NCBI GenBank assembly: GCA_944320815.1
Contig: CALUIZ010000003.1
Span: 1 to 64,000, forward strand
Length of the DNA stretch: 64,000 nucleotides
Origin: an uncultured Phocaeicola sp.
Lineage (GTDB): Bacteria > Bacteroidota > Bacteroidia > Bacteroidales > Bacteroidaceae
Direction of reading: 5' to 3'
The translations under genes were made by a program, and so were the position numbers. Shown in pieces: positions 45,251 to 54,400 of the stretch. The notes beneath the pieces were generated by a model. The model saw nothing but the letters and a program-made list of their open reading frames with translations, made no database searches and was not told the DNA's origin. Position 1 is the stretch's first letter, and the number at the start of each line of letters is the position of its first letter.

Positions 45251-45922
45251 ATGGAAAGTATCCATGAAACGATAAAAGGAATCAAAGCGAAATTCAGGCT
45301 TTTTATGAATGGGGTCGTTGCTCAAAGTCTGCGTGATAAAGGATTGGGCTATAAACTGATATTCGGTATCGAGTATCCTCGGATAAAGGAAATAGCCTCG
45401 GAATATCAGCCGGATCATGACTTGGCGCAGGCTTTGTGGAAAGAAGATATCCGTGAATGTAAGATCATGGCAGGGCTTCTGCAGCCCGTTGATGCGTTTT
45501 GTCCGGAAATCGCTGATATCTGGATTGAGGGCATGCGCTATCCGGAGGAGGCGGAATATGCCGTGATGAATCTGTTCCGGCGGCTTCCGTACGCTTCGGA
45601 AGCGGTGTTCCGGTGGATGGCTGATGAAAGGGAGTATTTTCAGCTTTGCGGTTATCTGCTGATGGCGCGTCTTCTTATGAAAGGCATGAAACTTAACGAA
45701 CGTGCGGAAGCGGAGTTTTTCGATCAGGCCTTTACTGCTATAGAAGGTGGGACTCCGTGGGTAAGAAGGGCCGCTTCTTCCGCGCTGTGCAAATTCGCGC
45801 TCCAGAGCCGTACGCAGGCGAAAAGACTGGCGCGGCAGTTGGATGCTTTAAGGAAATGCCCGGATGAAGAGATACGTTCAGTGGCTGAAGAAATAAAAAA
45901 TGAAATAGAATATAGCTTCTAA
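45251..45922 (+). CDS. AlkD-like HEAT-repeat protein (DNA alkylation repair family)
   Basis: This protein of about 223 residues is all-helical, with repeated ALWKEDIRECKIMAGLLQPV and VRRAASSALCKFALQ patterns typical of the AlkC/AlkD HEAT-repeat fold. In characterised members these remove alkylated bases. The catalytic Trp/Asp/Arg set of AlkD is not all evident, so glycosylase activity is uncertain. A start at 45251 follows an AAAGGA ribosome-binding site; an alternative ATG at 45233 overlaps the DPP III stop as ATGA. It belongs to the preceding operon. Confidence 0.75.
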   Translation: MESIHETIKGIKAKFRLFMNGVVAQSLRDKGLGYKLIFGIEYPRIKEIASEYQPDHDLAQALWKEDIRECKIMAGLLQPVDAFCPEIADIWIEGMRYPEEAEYAVMNLFRRLPYASEAVFRWMADEREYFQLCGYLLMARLLMKGMKLNERAEAEFFDQAFTAIEGGTPWVRRAASSALCKFALQSRTQAKRLARQLDALRKCPDEEIRSVAEEIKNEIEYSF

Positions 45923-45924
45923 TC

Positions 45925-45955
45925 TTTCTATTTTACGCAAAAAAGGTTAACTTTG
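45925..45955 (+). promoter_or_regulatory. Predicted promoter of the Fur-family gene
   Basis: TTTC at 45925-45928, a 19-nt spacer and TAACTTTG at 45948-45955. The ATG at 45975 is 20 bp downstream. Confidence 0.6.
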
Positions 45956-45974
45956 AACGCTGAACATTTGAGTG

Positions 45975-46451
45975 ATGGAAGAAAATATAAAAGATAAGGT
46001 AAAGCAGATTCTGACAGATTATTTGCAAAAAAACGGGCATCGCAAGACCCCGGAGCGATATGCTATACTTGATACGATTTATTCAATCAAGGGGCATTTC
46101 GATGTGGATGATTTGTATATCTATATGGCCGACAAGGAAAAGTTCCGTGTCAGTCGTGCAACGCTTTACAATACCATCATTCTGCTGATTGATGCCGGAC
46201 TGGTAATCAAGCATCAGTTTGGCAGCACCTCTCAGTATGAACGTTCGTATAACAATGAAACCCATCATCACATGATTTGTACGTGTTGCGGCAAGGTGTC
46301 TGAATTTGAAGATGAAAACCTGAAGCAGGCGATTGCTGAAACGAAGCTGAAAGGATTTCATGCGTCGCATTATTCATTGTACATCTATGGGCTGTGCAGT
46401 AAATGTATGGGGGTGAAACGCAAGAAAAGTAATATAACAAAGAATATATAA
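45975..46451 (+). CDS. Fur family metal/peroxide-responsive regulator
   Basis: This 158-residue protein has the Fur winged helix (RKTPERYAILDTIYSIKGHF, VSRATLYNTIILLIDAGLVI). The dimerisation domain has metal ligands in THHHMICTCCGKVSEFED and a second CxxC in GLCSKCMG, the structural zinc pair. It could be a Fur, PerR or Zur type; the ligands do not decide. A GTG at 45972 is an alternative start, but the ATG directly after it is preferred. purA follows 12 bp later, probably on the same transcript. Confidence 0.92.
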   Translation: MEENIKDKVKQILTDYLQKNGHRKTPERYAILDTIYSIKGHFDVDDLYIYMADKEKFRVSRATLYNTIILLIDAGLVIKHQFGSTSQYERSYNNETHHHMICTCCGKVSEFEDENLKQAIAETKLKGFHASHYSLYIYGLCSKCMGVKRKKSNITKNI

Positions 46452-46463
46452 AACAGAAGAATC

Positions 46464-47732
46464 ATGAAAGTAGATGTTTTATTAGGTTTGCAGTGGGGAG
46501 ACGAAGGTAAGGGAAAGGTGGTCGATGTGCTGACTCCCCGTTATGACGTGGTAGCCCGTTTTCAGGGTGGTCCGAACGCTGGCCATACACTTGAATTTGA
46601 GGGACAGAAGTATGTGCTCCGCTCCATTCCTTCGGGAATTTTTCAGGGCGACAAGATAAATATTATCGGAAATGGGGTGGTCCTTGACCCGGCTTTGTTC
46701 AAGGCTGAGGCTGAAGCGCTTGAGAAGAGTGGACATCCGCTGAAGGAACGTCTGCATATATCGAAGAAGGCGCATCTGATTCTGCCTACTCATCGTATCC
46801 TGGATGCGGCATACGAAGCGGCGAAGGGGGCGGCGAAAGTGGGTACGACCGGAAAAGGAATCGGCCCGACCTATACGGACAAGGTGAGCCGTAATGGATT
46901 GCGTGTGGGTGATATTCTGCATAATTTTGAAGAGAAGTATGCGGCGGCAAAGGCGCGTCATGAGAAGATTCTGCGTAGTTTGAACTATGAATATGACATT
47001 GCGGAAATCGAAAAGCAGTGGCTGGAAGGCATCGACTATCTGCGCCAGTTCCATCTGGTAGATAGCGAGCATGAGGTGAACGGTTTGCTGAAGGCTGGAA
47101 AGAGTATTCTTTGTGAAGGTGCGCAGGGAACAATGCTGGATGTGGATTTCGGCTCTTATCCTTTTGTTACTTCCTCCAACACTATTTGTGCCGGAGCTTG
47201 CACAGGATTAGGACTGGGACCGAACAAGATTGGTGATGTATATGGCATTATGAAAGCTTATTGTACTCGTGTGGGTGCAGGTCCTTTTCCTACAGAACTG
47301 TTTGATGAGACAGGAAAGACAATCCGTGATTTGGGACATGAATACGGTGCGGTAACTGGACGTGAACGCCGTTGCGGATGGATTGATTTGGTTGCTCTCC
47401 GTTATGCCATTATGGTCAATGGGGTCACTCAGTTGATTTTGATGAAGAGCGATGTGCTTGACGGGTTCGATGTTGTCAAAGCGTGTGTGGCTTATCAGGT
47501 GAATGGTGAAGAGATTGACTATTTCCCCTATGATATTACAGAAGGGGTTGAGCCTGTTTACGTGGAGCTTCCGGGATGGAAAACTGATATGACGAAAATG
47601 ACCAGTGAAGATGAATTTCCAGAAGAGTTCAATGCTTATCTTTCATTCTTGGAGGAACAGCTTGAGACTCCTATAAAGATAGTGTCTGTTGGTCCCGACC
47701 GTGAACAGACGATAGAACGTTATATTGACTAA
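46464..47732 (+). CDS. purA: Adenylosuccinate synthase
   Basis: This 422-residue enzyme joins IMP and aspartate using GTP in the first committed step to AMP. The N-terminal P-loop GLQWGDEGKGKVVD, the IMP-binding NAGHT and TTGKGIGPTY, and the C-terminal SVGPDREQTI are present. The length is normal. The gene lies immediately downstream of the Fur-family regulator gene. A hairpin terminator and a tRNA gene follow. Confidence 0.98.
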   Translation: MKVDVLLGLQWGDEGKGKVVDVLTPRYDVVARFQGGPNAGHTLEFEGQKYVLRSIPSGIFQGDKINIIGNGVVLDPALFKAEAEALEKSGHPLKERLHISKKAHLILPTHRILDAAYEAAKGAAKVGTTGKGIGPTYTDKVSRNGLRVGDILHNFEEKYAAAKARHEKILRSLNYEYDIAEIEKQWLEGIDYLRQFHLVDSEHEVNGLLKAGKSILCEGAQGTMLDVDFGSYPFVTSSNTICAGACTGLGLGPNKIGDVYGIMKAYCTRVGAGPFPTELFDETGKTIRDLGHEYGAVTGRERRCGWIDLVALRYAIMVNGVTQLILMKSDVLDGFDVVKACVAYQVNGEEIDYFPYDITEGVEPVYVELPGWKTDMTKMTSEDEFPEEFNAYLSFLEEQLETPIKIVSVGPDREQTIERYID

Positions 47733-47875
47733 AGTATTTTGTAAAAATAGAAGGGGCTGTCTCAATGGGATTGGGGCAGCCTTCTTTGTATCTGCAGCGG
47801 CAGGCAGTTCCGAAATTTGTATCGTCCCCTCCATCCCCCAAGTCTTGAAGAGTGGTAAAAGAATTAAGGTGCGCC

Positions 47876-47909
47876 GGAATGATTTTTCTCATTCTGACAC
47901 ACCTTTTTA
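47876..47909 (+). terminator. Probable terminator downstream of purA
   Basis: AAGGTG (47876-47881) pairs with CACCTT (47900-47905), with a further GGAATGA/TCATTCT-type stem inside and a T-run. A second, weaker hairpin with bulges lies at about 47749-47784. Confidence 0.5.
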
Positions 47910-47913
47910 AGAG

Positions 47914-47987
47914 TGACCGCGACAGGATTCAAACCTGTAACCGGCTGATCCGTAGTCAGCTACTCTATTCAGTTGAGCTACGCGGCC
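47914..47987 (-). tRNA. tRNA-Arg (anticodon ACG)
   Basis: The 74-nt minus-strand sequence folds as a cloverleaf. The acceptor GGCCGCG pairs with CGCGGTC (one G-T), the anticodon stem GCTGA/TCAGC encloses CTACGGA with anticodon ACG, and the T arm is CAGGTTTGAATCCTG. The CCA end is not encoded. It borders the CRISPR-Cas region. Confidence 0.93.
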
Positions 47988-48105
47988 ATGTCCTTTTGTT
48001 TTGACGATGCAAAAGTAGGTATATTATCTGATATGTGCAAATTTTCTGTGAGTTTTTTTCTGGTTTTCTTCAATTTTTTATTCTTTAGGTGAAGATTATG
48101 TAGAA

Positions 48106-48525
48106 ATGGAAGTGTTTAAGTTGTTGAAAATTAGTTCCTTTATTGCGCTTGTGCCGAGTTGCATATGTACAAGGGTTATAAGGTGCTGGAGGAACTTCTG
48201 TCGAAATCATATTCCATGAAGGAGAAGAAAAACGTACAGGTTGCACCGTTAAAGGGTTGGAGTATGGTGTTTATCATGTGTCACCGCTGTATTGGCAGAA
48301 GCCGTATTTTTAGAGGGCTGTAGAAGATACTCCTCTTCTGTTTGTTGCAGTCATGTCTGGTGAAGTGGGGTATAGAAACATCAGAACGCTGGCAATATCA
48401 ACTTTCCTGTTCATTTGAAGGGAGTGAAGGTTGGATTTTTAGAATCTTTCTCATTCATAACTTCAATCATCTGTGGCCGAGTGTGATAAATGAAGAATTT
48501 TTGAAAAGTCTGTTTTGAGGTAAGC
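48106..48525 (+). pseudogene. Decayed lipoprotein-like gene next to the CRISPR array
   Basis: An ATG at 48106 opens a lipoprotein-like signal sequence (MEVFKLLKISSFIALVPSC), but this frame stops after 37 codons. In another frame GTSVEIIFHEGEEKRTGC and LEYGVYHVSPLYWQKPYF follow to a stop near 48314. Further on, TPLLFVAVMSGEVGYR and, in yet another frame, TSERWQYQLSCSFEGSEGWI are seen. These protein-like pieces in shifting frames suggest a degraded gene. I do not recognise the family, and the remainder of 47988-48692 shows nothing else. Confidence 0.35.
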
Positions 48526-48692
48526 AATGGGGGCAAGGAAGGACATGAATTGGTTGTTATTTTTATTTGGCAAGGAGCTGACCATTCTACAAGCATATTC
48601 TTTCCTGACTGAACGGAGATATTTGGTGACAAATACCTATTTAGCTTACCATCAAATCACAATTCTTGTGGAGATTCATACACCTTTACAGC

Positions 48693-50172
48693 ATTGTGTC
48701 CTTTTTCTTTTCTACATCAAACCACAACTGAAATGATATTGTACGTGGATCGTATTGGTTGTATAATTCTTCTTTTCTACATCAAACCACAACTTCGCGC
48801 ATCCGGTGCCTTCATGGGTTTCAGTTGTATAATTCTTCTTTTCTACATCAAACCACAACCTGTTTGTATTGCATAGAAGAACGGTTCCTGTTGTATAATT
48901 CTTCTTTTCTACATCAAACCACAACCTCCGCGGCCGCTTCGCGACCACTCCGTAAGTTGTATAATTCTTCTTTTCTACATCAAACCACAACCATTTTGGC
49001 GAGCCTTTTCTTCTGTTTTTCGTTGTATAATTCTTCTTTTCTACATCAAACCACAACAAAAAGTCGCCTTTCTCTATTTCATTCGCAGTTGTATAATTCT
49101 TCTTTTCTACATCAAACCACAACCAATGTATCGCCCTGCAGTCACTATTGTGTGTTGTATAATTCTTCTTTTCTACATCAAACCACAACACGCTGTGTGA
49201 TCTTGTTATGATTTTTCGGTTGTATAATTCTTCTTTTCTACATCAAACCACAACCCCCGCTCACCGCGATTCTGTTCAGCATGTGTTGTATAATTCTTCT
49301 TTTCTACATCAAACCACAACTGTTTGTTTGCATAATAGTTTTTGAATATGGTTGTATAATTCTTCTTTTCTACATCAAACCACAACTGTTTGTTTGCATA
49401 ATAGTTTTTGAATATGTTGTATAATTCTTCTTTTCTACATCAAACCACAACCAGCCGTTCAGAATGTGATGGCCATCAAGGGTTGTATAATTCTTCTTTT
49501 CTACATCAAACCACAACTTGTATGAGTATCGCGGTACCCGTGATATCGTTGTATAATTCTTCTTTTCTACATCAAACCACAACCGGATGTTCGTCTCAGG
49601 TCTTACGCCGTCCGTTGTATAATTCTTCTTTTCTACATCAAACCACAACGACTTTGTTTTTTGCATGACGATGATGGTGTTGTATAATTCTTCTTTTCTA
49701 CATCAAACCACAACATCTTACTGCGTTAGGGCATCTTGCCCGCCGTTGTATAATTCTTCTTTTCTACATCAAACCACAACTATCTCGGAGTTCTCTAAGG
49801 CGTGCGCGTAGTTGTATAATTCTTCTTTTCTACATCAAACCACAACGATTTCCAGTTTGTTGTTTAATGAATCGGCGTTGTATAATTCTTCTTTTCTACA
49901 TCAAACCACAACTCGCTCCCTGCATGTTTGCTCCGCTTGCGGTTGTATAATTCTTCTTTTCTACATCAAACCACAACTTCCCCGGTGTCGTTTCCCCGCC
50001 AAATATGTTGTATAATTCTTCTTTTCTACATCAAACCACAACATCAAGTCTAACCGGGCTTTCTTGGTAAGGTTGTATAATTCTTCTTTTCTACATCAAA
50101 CCACAACACAGACATTTTGTTGCTGTCACCCAGCGTGTTGTATAATTCTTCTTTTCTACATCAAACCACAAC
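48693..50172 (-). CRISPR. Type II-C CRISPR array: 22 identical repeats plus one degenerate repeat, 22 spacers
   Basis: The plus-strand repeat is 36 bp, starts GTTGTATAATTC and ends AAACCACAAC, with inverted termini (GTTGT/ACAAC). Identical copies begin at 48758, 48824, 48890, 48956, 49022, 49088, 49154, 49219 and onward to 50137; spacers are 29 or 30 bp. The copy at 48693-48728 has diverged in its first 14 bases, marking the leader-distal end. The leader side faces cas2, so transcription runs on the minus strand, in which the repeat reads GTTGTGGTTTGATGTAG and onward. The tracrRNA anti-repeat confirms this orientation. The spacers at 49321-49350 and 49387-49415 are the same sequence. Confidence 0.97.
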
Positions 50173-50263
50173 GTGAACCCTTTAAGTGATTGGAATTAAG
50201 CTCTATATATGCACTTTTAATAACACGAAGTAGCTATACAAATGTAGAATCTTAACAAAAGTA
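50173..50263 (-). promoter_or_regulatory. CRISPR leader with promoter
   Basis: This 91-bp AT-rich stretch joins the end of cas2 to the first repeat. On the minus strand it holds TACATTTG at 50239-50246, an exact -7 box identical to that of the tracrRNA promoter, with a T-tract in the -33 position (TTTT about 19 nt upstream, overlapping the cas2 end). Transcription would start near 50232, about 60 nt before the first repeat. Confidence 0.6.
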
Positions 50264-50602
50264 CTAAAAAAATTCCAGTTGGATGGGGGCTTTTATCTCT
50301 TTTTTTGCCGCTTTGCCAAAGATTGTTTCAATTTCCCCATATTGTTTGTCTGTTACTGCGAGCATACTTACCTTACCAGTAATGGGCATTGTAATCTTTA
50401 CGCGTTTTTTGTGCACAGCAAGACTTTCGTATGAAGCGCAATGACGGATATATACAGAAAACTGCATCATTACAAATCCGTCCTTCAATAAATTCTTTCT
50501 AAAGTCGGAAGCAATCTTCCGCTCCCGTTTGGTTGTTACAGGTAAATCAAAGAACACAAACAGCCACATGATACGATAAGCATTCAAACGACATTCACTC
50601 AT
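50264..50602 (-). CDS. cas2: CRISPR-associated endoribonuclease/integration protein Cas2
   Basis: This 112-residue protein with a ferredoxin-like fold starts MSECRLNAYRIMWLFVFFDL, with the conserved Asp at the end of beta-1. It continues with RKNLLKDGFVMMQFSVYIRH and ends with a strand that swaps into the dimer. With Cas1 it integrates new spacers. Its start overlaps the cas1 stop by 4 bp (ATGA), so it is translationally coupled. It is the last cas gene, directly before the leader. Confidence 0.95.
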   Translation of the reverse strand: MSECRLNAYRIMWLFVFFDLPVTTKRERKIASDFRKNLLKDGFVMMQFSVYIRHCASYESLAVHKKRVKITMPITGKVSMLAVTDKQYGEIETIFGKAAKKEIKAPIQLEFF

Positions 50603-51486
50603 ACAAACGAAGGATAAATGATACTCTCCTTTTTATCTTTCAACGCACGGACAAGTGAAGCTGTAGTCATAGATAAAGCAACTTGAAGGGGACGTATCTG
50701 GTCTTTCATTTTTACATCAGTAAAAAGCACTCTCACAAGTGACTGTTTAGCTTCTTTGTCCAAACAAGCCTCTGATGAATATCCGAAAATCTGATATACT
50801 GCATAATCTATAAACGGACGATAAGGTTCCATGACATCATCGGCCAATGGGAATGCGTTATAACGATTACGGTGAAACAAACCAAAAGCAGGAAATAGTC
50901 CGGAACCCAATAAAGCACGAGCCACAGCAGCACGAAGGATGGCATATCCATAGTTCAATAAAGAATTGGGATCCTCACCATTACGGTTACGATTGAATCG
51001 CCTCCCATACATTTGCTGCCAATAGATTTTAGCGGCCAGTCCTTCACGGTTATCGCTATCGCCTGAAAGCACATTCATATAATAGGGCTTCAAGACTTTG
51101 CCGTCACGGCCTAACATGTCAAGTAACGCTGCCTGATTCCGTATTTTATACTCTATGATATCTTTCCATATCCTTTTTTTCGTGGGTAAAGATGCCTCAA
51201 CCTGAAATCTATATACTTCTTGCTGAATAGCGTTCGATTCCAAAGGCATTAGCATCGTATTGGGCATGCATTGAGCATTACAGAATATTACGGCAACATT
51301 ATTGTCTGCCAAGGCATTCAGCAATGGAATCGTGAAATGCACCATTTGGTTTTCCACAATTATAACACCCACATCTTCTATCGGTCTTGTAATAACCTCC
51401 TCAACGTCTTTATACCGTATTTCTATTTGGTTATATTTCAAGGACAGCGATACTGGAGTCGTAAAAAACAAGGTTTGCTTTATCAT
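50599..51486 (-). CDS. cas1: CRISPR-associated integrase Cas1 (type II)
   Basis: This 295-residue protein is the spacer-integrating endonuclease. The N-terminal beta domain (LKYNQIEIRYKDVEEVITRP) is followed by the helical catalytic domain with SLLNYGYAILRAAVARALLG and the metal-binding region GLFHRNRYNAFPLADDVMEP that carries the conserved His and Asp. The length fits type II Cas1. Start and stop overlap cas9 and cas2 by 4 bp each. There is no csn2 or cas4, which makes the locus type II-C. Confidence 0.96.
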   Translation of the reverse strand: MIKQTLFFTTPVSLSLKYNQIEIRYKDVEEVITRPIEDVGVIIVENQMVHFTIPLLNALADNNVAVIFCNAQCMPNTMLMPLESNAIQQEVYRFQVEASLPTKKRIWKDIIEYKIRNQAALLDMLGRDGKVLKPYYMNVLSGDSDNREGLAAKIYWQQMYGRRFNRNRNGEDPNSLLNYGYAILRAAVARALLGSGLFPAFGLFHRNRYNAFPLADDVMEPYRPFIDYAVYQIFGYSSEACLDKEAKQSLVRVLFTDVKMKDQIRPLQVALSMTTASLVRALKDKKESIIYPSFV

Positions 51487-54400
51487 CGGTTCTTGAATCT
51501 AATTTTTTCCAAATCATCCATTTCAAAATCATAGCCTTGCACCAAAGCCTTAAATTGAGTGTGATACAAGGCGATAGCCGCTCTTGTAGTTTCAGCATTC
51601 TTAAAAACTCCATTTGTCAATTTGACATCTTTTGCAGGACGAGCTTCCTGATGGAATAACAAAGAGAGAGTTCCATAATTACATCCGTTTACCACCATAG
51701 AAGACATTCCTGTTATCTTATAAAGCCGTTTGCACAATTCGGCCTCGTTAAGTTCATAAACTTCTTCAGGAGTCTCTTCATACAACAACACCATCGTTCC
51801 AATTTTGAGTTTCCATCTTAACGGATAACCATTTTTACTTTCTGTAGGCAATATATCGATATCTTGTGCCGAAACGCCGCTATTATAGTATTCTACAGCA
51901 TCCAAACGGTTGATAAGTTCGAAGTCTCGTTTTTCCTTACCGCTCTCGTTTTTACCCACATAAATGCCCATCATGTAATTTGAATCGTTGGCTACATGGA
52001 ATTTGCGTTTATATTCTTTAGTCGAAAGGTCGCGCTGCAAGCGGATATCTAACGGACGTTTGATTTGTGGGGTATAAACTCTTACCTTATAAATAGCGAC
52101 CCTCTTGTCCTTATTCATCCAAATACCGGCTTCTACAGCTTTTTTCAAACTGCCATGTCCTTTTATGGCCGCTTCCACTTTCTCACGCACAACATCATCC
52201 ACGATGTTTTTCACATTCTTTTCATCCAACTGGTCCAAAGGCTTACGAACTACGTATCTGATTTCCCCGTCACGTTCTATGGCTCCATAATAGGTGTCTT
52301 GATGCAAGGAACCACGGGCTGTGTCTCCTTGCATATATTGGCCGGTGATTTTTCCATCTTTACGTATTTTCTTACGAGTTTGTTTACCCAAATTATCTGC
52401 AGTGTAATGATTAATGAGCAATGTTTCATCAAGATGTTTCATGTCCTCAGTAAAAGTGCTCCATGGTTTTGGGAATTCTGCACGACGACTGTCCATTCCC
52501 CACTCCCAACGTTCTTCGTCATGATAATATTGAGCTAGTCTGTCATACTCGGCTTTACCGATGCATGCAATAGTGATGGCATCTATCACATGATGGCAAT
52601 GATTCACACGCTGTTTTTTCTCATACTCCTGCTGGATTCCCCATATCTTCCGAAAATCCGAAGTGGCAATGCCCTTGACGACATAGACATTCTTAAATAC
52701 AGATTTCAGGTAGGACCGTGCATATTTGGAAATGACGCTGATATCCACTCCTTGACGGCGGGAAAAACCTTCAGGTACTTCAGTCATGGTAAACCGGTCA
52801 TATTTCCCTTTCCAATAATCGCGCTCCAGCATGAGACGATGATGTTTCTGAATCATACGGTCTTTTACTTCCTTATCACTGATGCCTCGTGTGTTAATTC
52901 TACGTATTTCTTTACCCAATTTTTCGATTGTTTCTTTCCAAGCATCGATCCGTTCCATAATCTGTTCATGGTCGGCCAATTGTGACGGGAGTTGCGTCCG
53001 TTTAATTTCACGGTTATAACGGCTATTGCAGAGAGTCAGGTTCATGGCAGTAGAATCGCCACCTGCACTGCGTGGAATAGTATGTTCTATGTCATATTTG
53101 TTGGGATTGAAAATGTCAGCGAACTTTATAGTTTCTCCTGTATAGAGACATAAATGATTCTGTTCTTCCCACAACTGATATTTGAGCACGTCAACCGAGG
53201 AAGGCTCATAACCGCTTCCAAAGTGTTCTCTAATTTTATCGGCAGCCTCTTTGTGCCGCTTGTTGCGTTCGTTCTGCCACTGACGTATTGCTGCACGTTT
53301 GTTTGAATCGTTGAGTTCACGCGCAAACTCAATGTGTATGGTGGTGTTTTCATCAATCTTTCCTTCTTTTAACAATGCATTGACAACATGTCGAAGGCGG
53401 AACAGCGAATGCATAGCCATCGGATTACGCATGCTGCTGGTCCGTGGCGATCCTAATTGATAATAACCTCCGGCGGTCTGTTGGCGCACCTTTGGAAAAG
53501 TTTCTATCATTGACGGGTGGTAAAGGTTCTTCAACCTATGTTCTTCCTTCTCATCGAGATTGTATTTATAGGCAATGTATCGTTTCACATACTCTTCCTG
53601 GGTACGGATGGCGGACATGGAAGGGTCGTAATCGTAGAACGCTTTCACAATATCATCCGCCTCTTCATGCGGCAATATAGGCAGCAAGGCATCTTTATTC
53701 ATCTTGCAGGGAACCACACTGGGAAGATTGGCCAAAAATACGGCATGGGAATAAATCATGCCATACGTCTTCATGTAAGGAAGAATCTTCCTGATGGCTT
53801 TCAAGGAAAGTGATGCGTAGCCCGAAGGTAAATGTATCTTGCTGAATATGCAAGCATGTTCCTCATCCATTTGCAGTTTCTCTCGGGCAAACTCCTTCAG
53901 CTTGTCTTCGCTATCAAAAAAGAACAATACATGCCAAATGTCGTTCATGATTTCATAACGGTTTTTCCCTGCTCCACGTGTATAGACTTCACAAGCCCTT
54001 TCCAACCATTCATCTATCTGAGCTTTTACATCAAAGGCTTCCGACAATTGGGCAATAACTGGGCAACCGCTAACCAAGGTATCCATATAATAGTTGAAAC
54101 GGTACGCACGCTCTGCCTGGTCCTTGTAATAGCAGTAGTTTTTCTTGCCGTTTGAAAGTTTCTTCGCGATATCCTCAAACTTAAATGTCTTCCCTGATTT
54201 TTTTAGGAACAAAGGAATGATGGCCTGTTTTTCATTCTCGGTCAATGCCCTCAGTTCATTATCACTGGGACCTTGCATTTTGATATTATTGATGAAAGCA
54301 TACATGCGGTATTGCTCATACAGCGGATGAGACATCGGACACCTTGACTTGGAGGGTTCGTAAACACATCTTCCTACCGTATGTTTTTGCGACTTCAGGG

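Noticed and set aside
48411..48736. Short open frames of 69-73 residues just before the array
   Set aside because: No coding signals, and one runs into the degenerate repeat; the region fits better as gene remnants.
48712..49211. Open frames of 150-159 residues inside the CRISPR array (repeating LWFDVEKKNYTT or LYNSSFLHQTTT)
   Set aside because: They are translations of the 36-bp repeats plus 30-bp spacers, whose 66-bp period keeps the frame open; they are not genes.
48693..50172. Spacers targeting other parts of this window
   Set aside because: No match was noticed while reading, but the comparison was not exhaustive.
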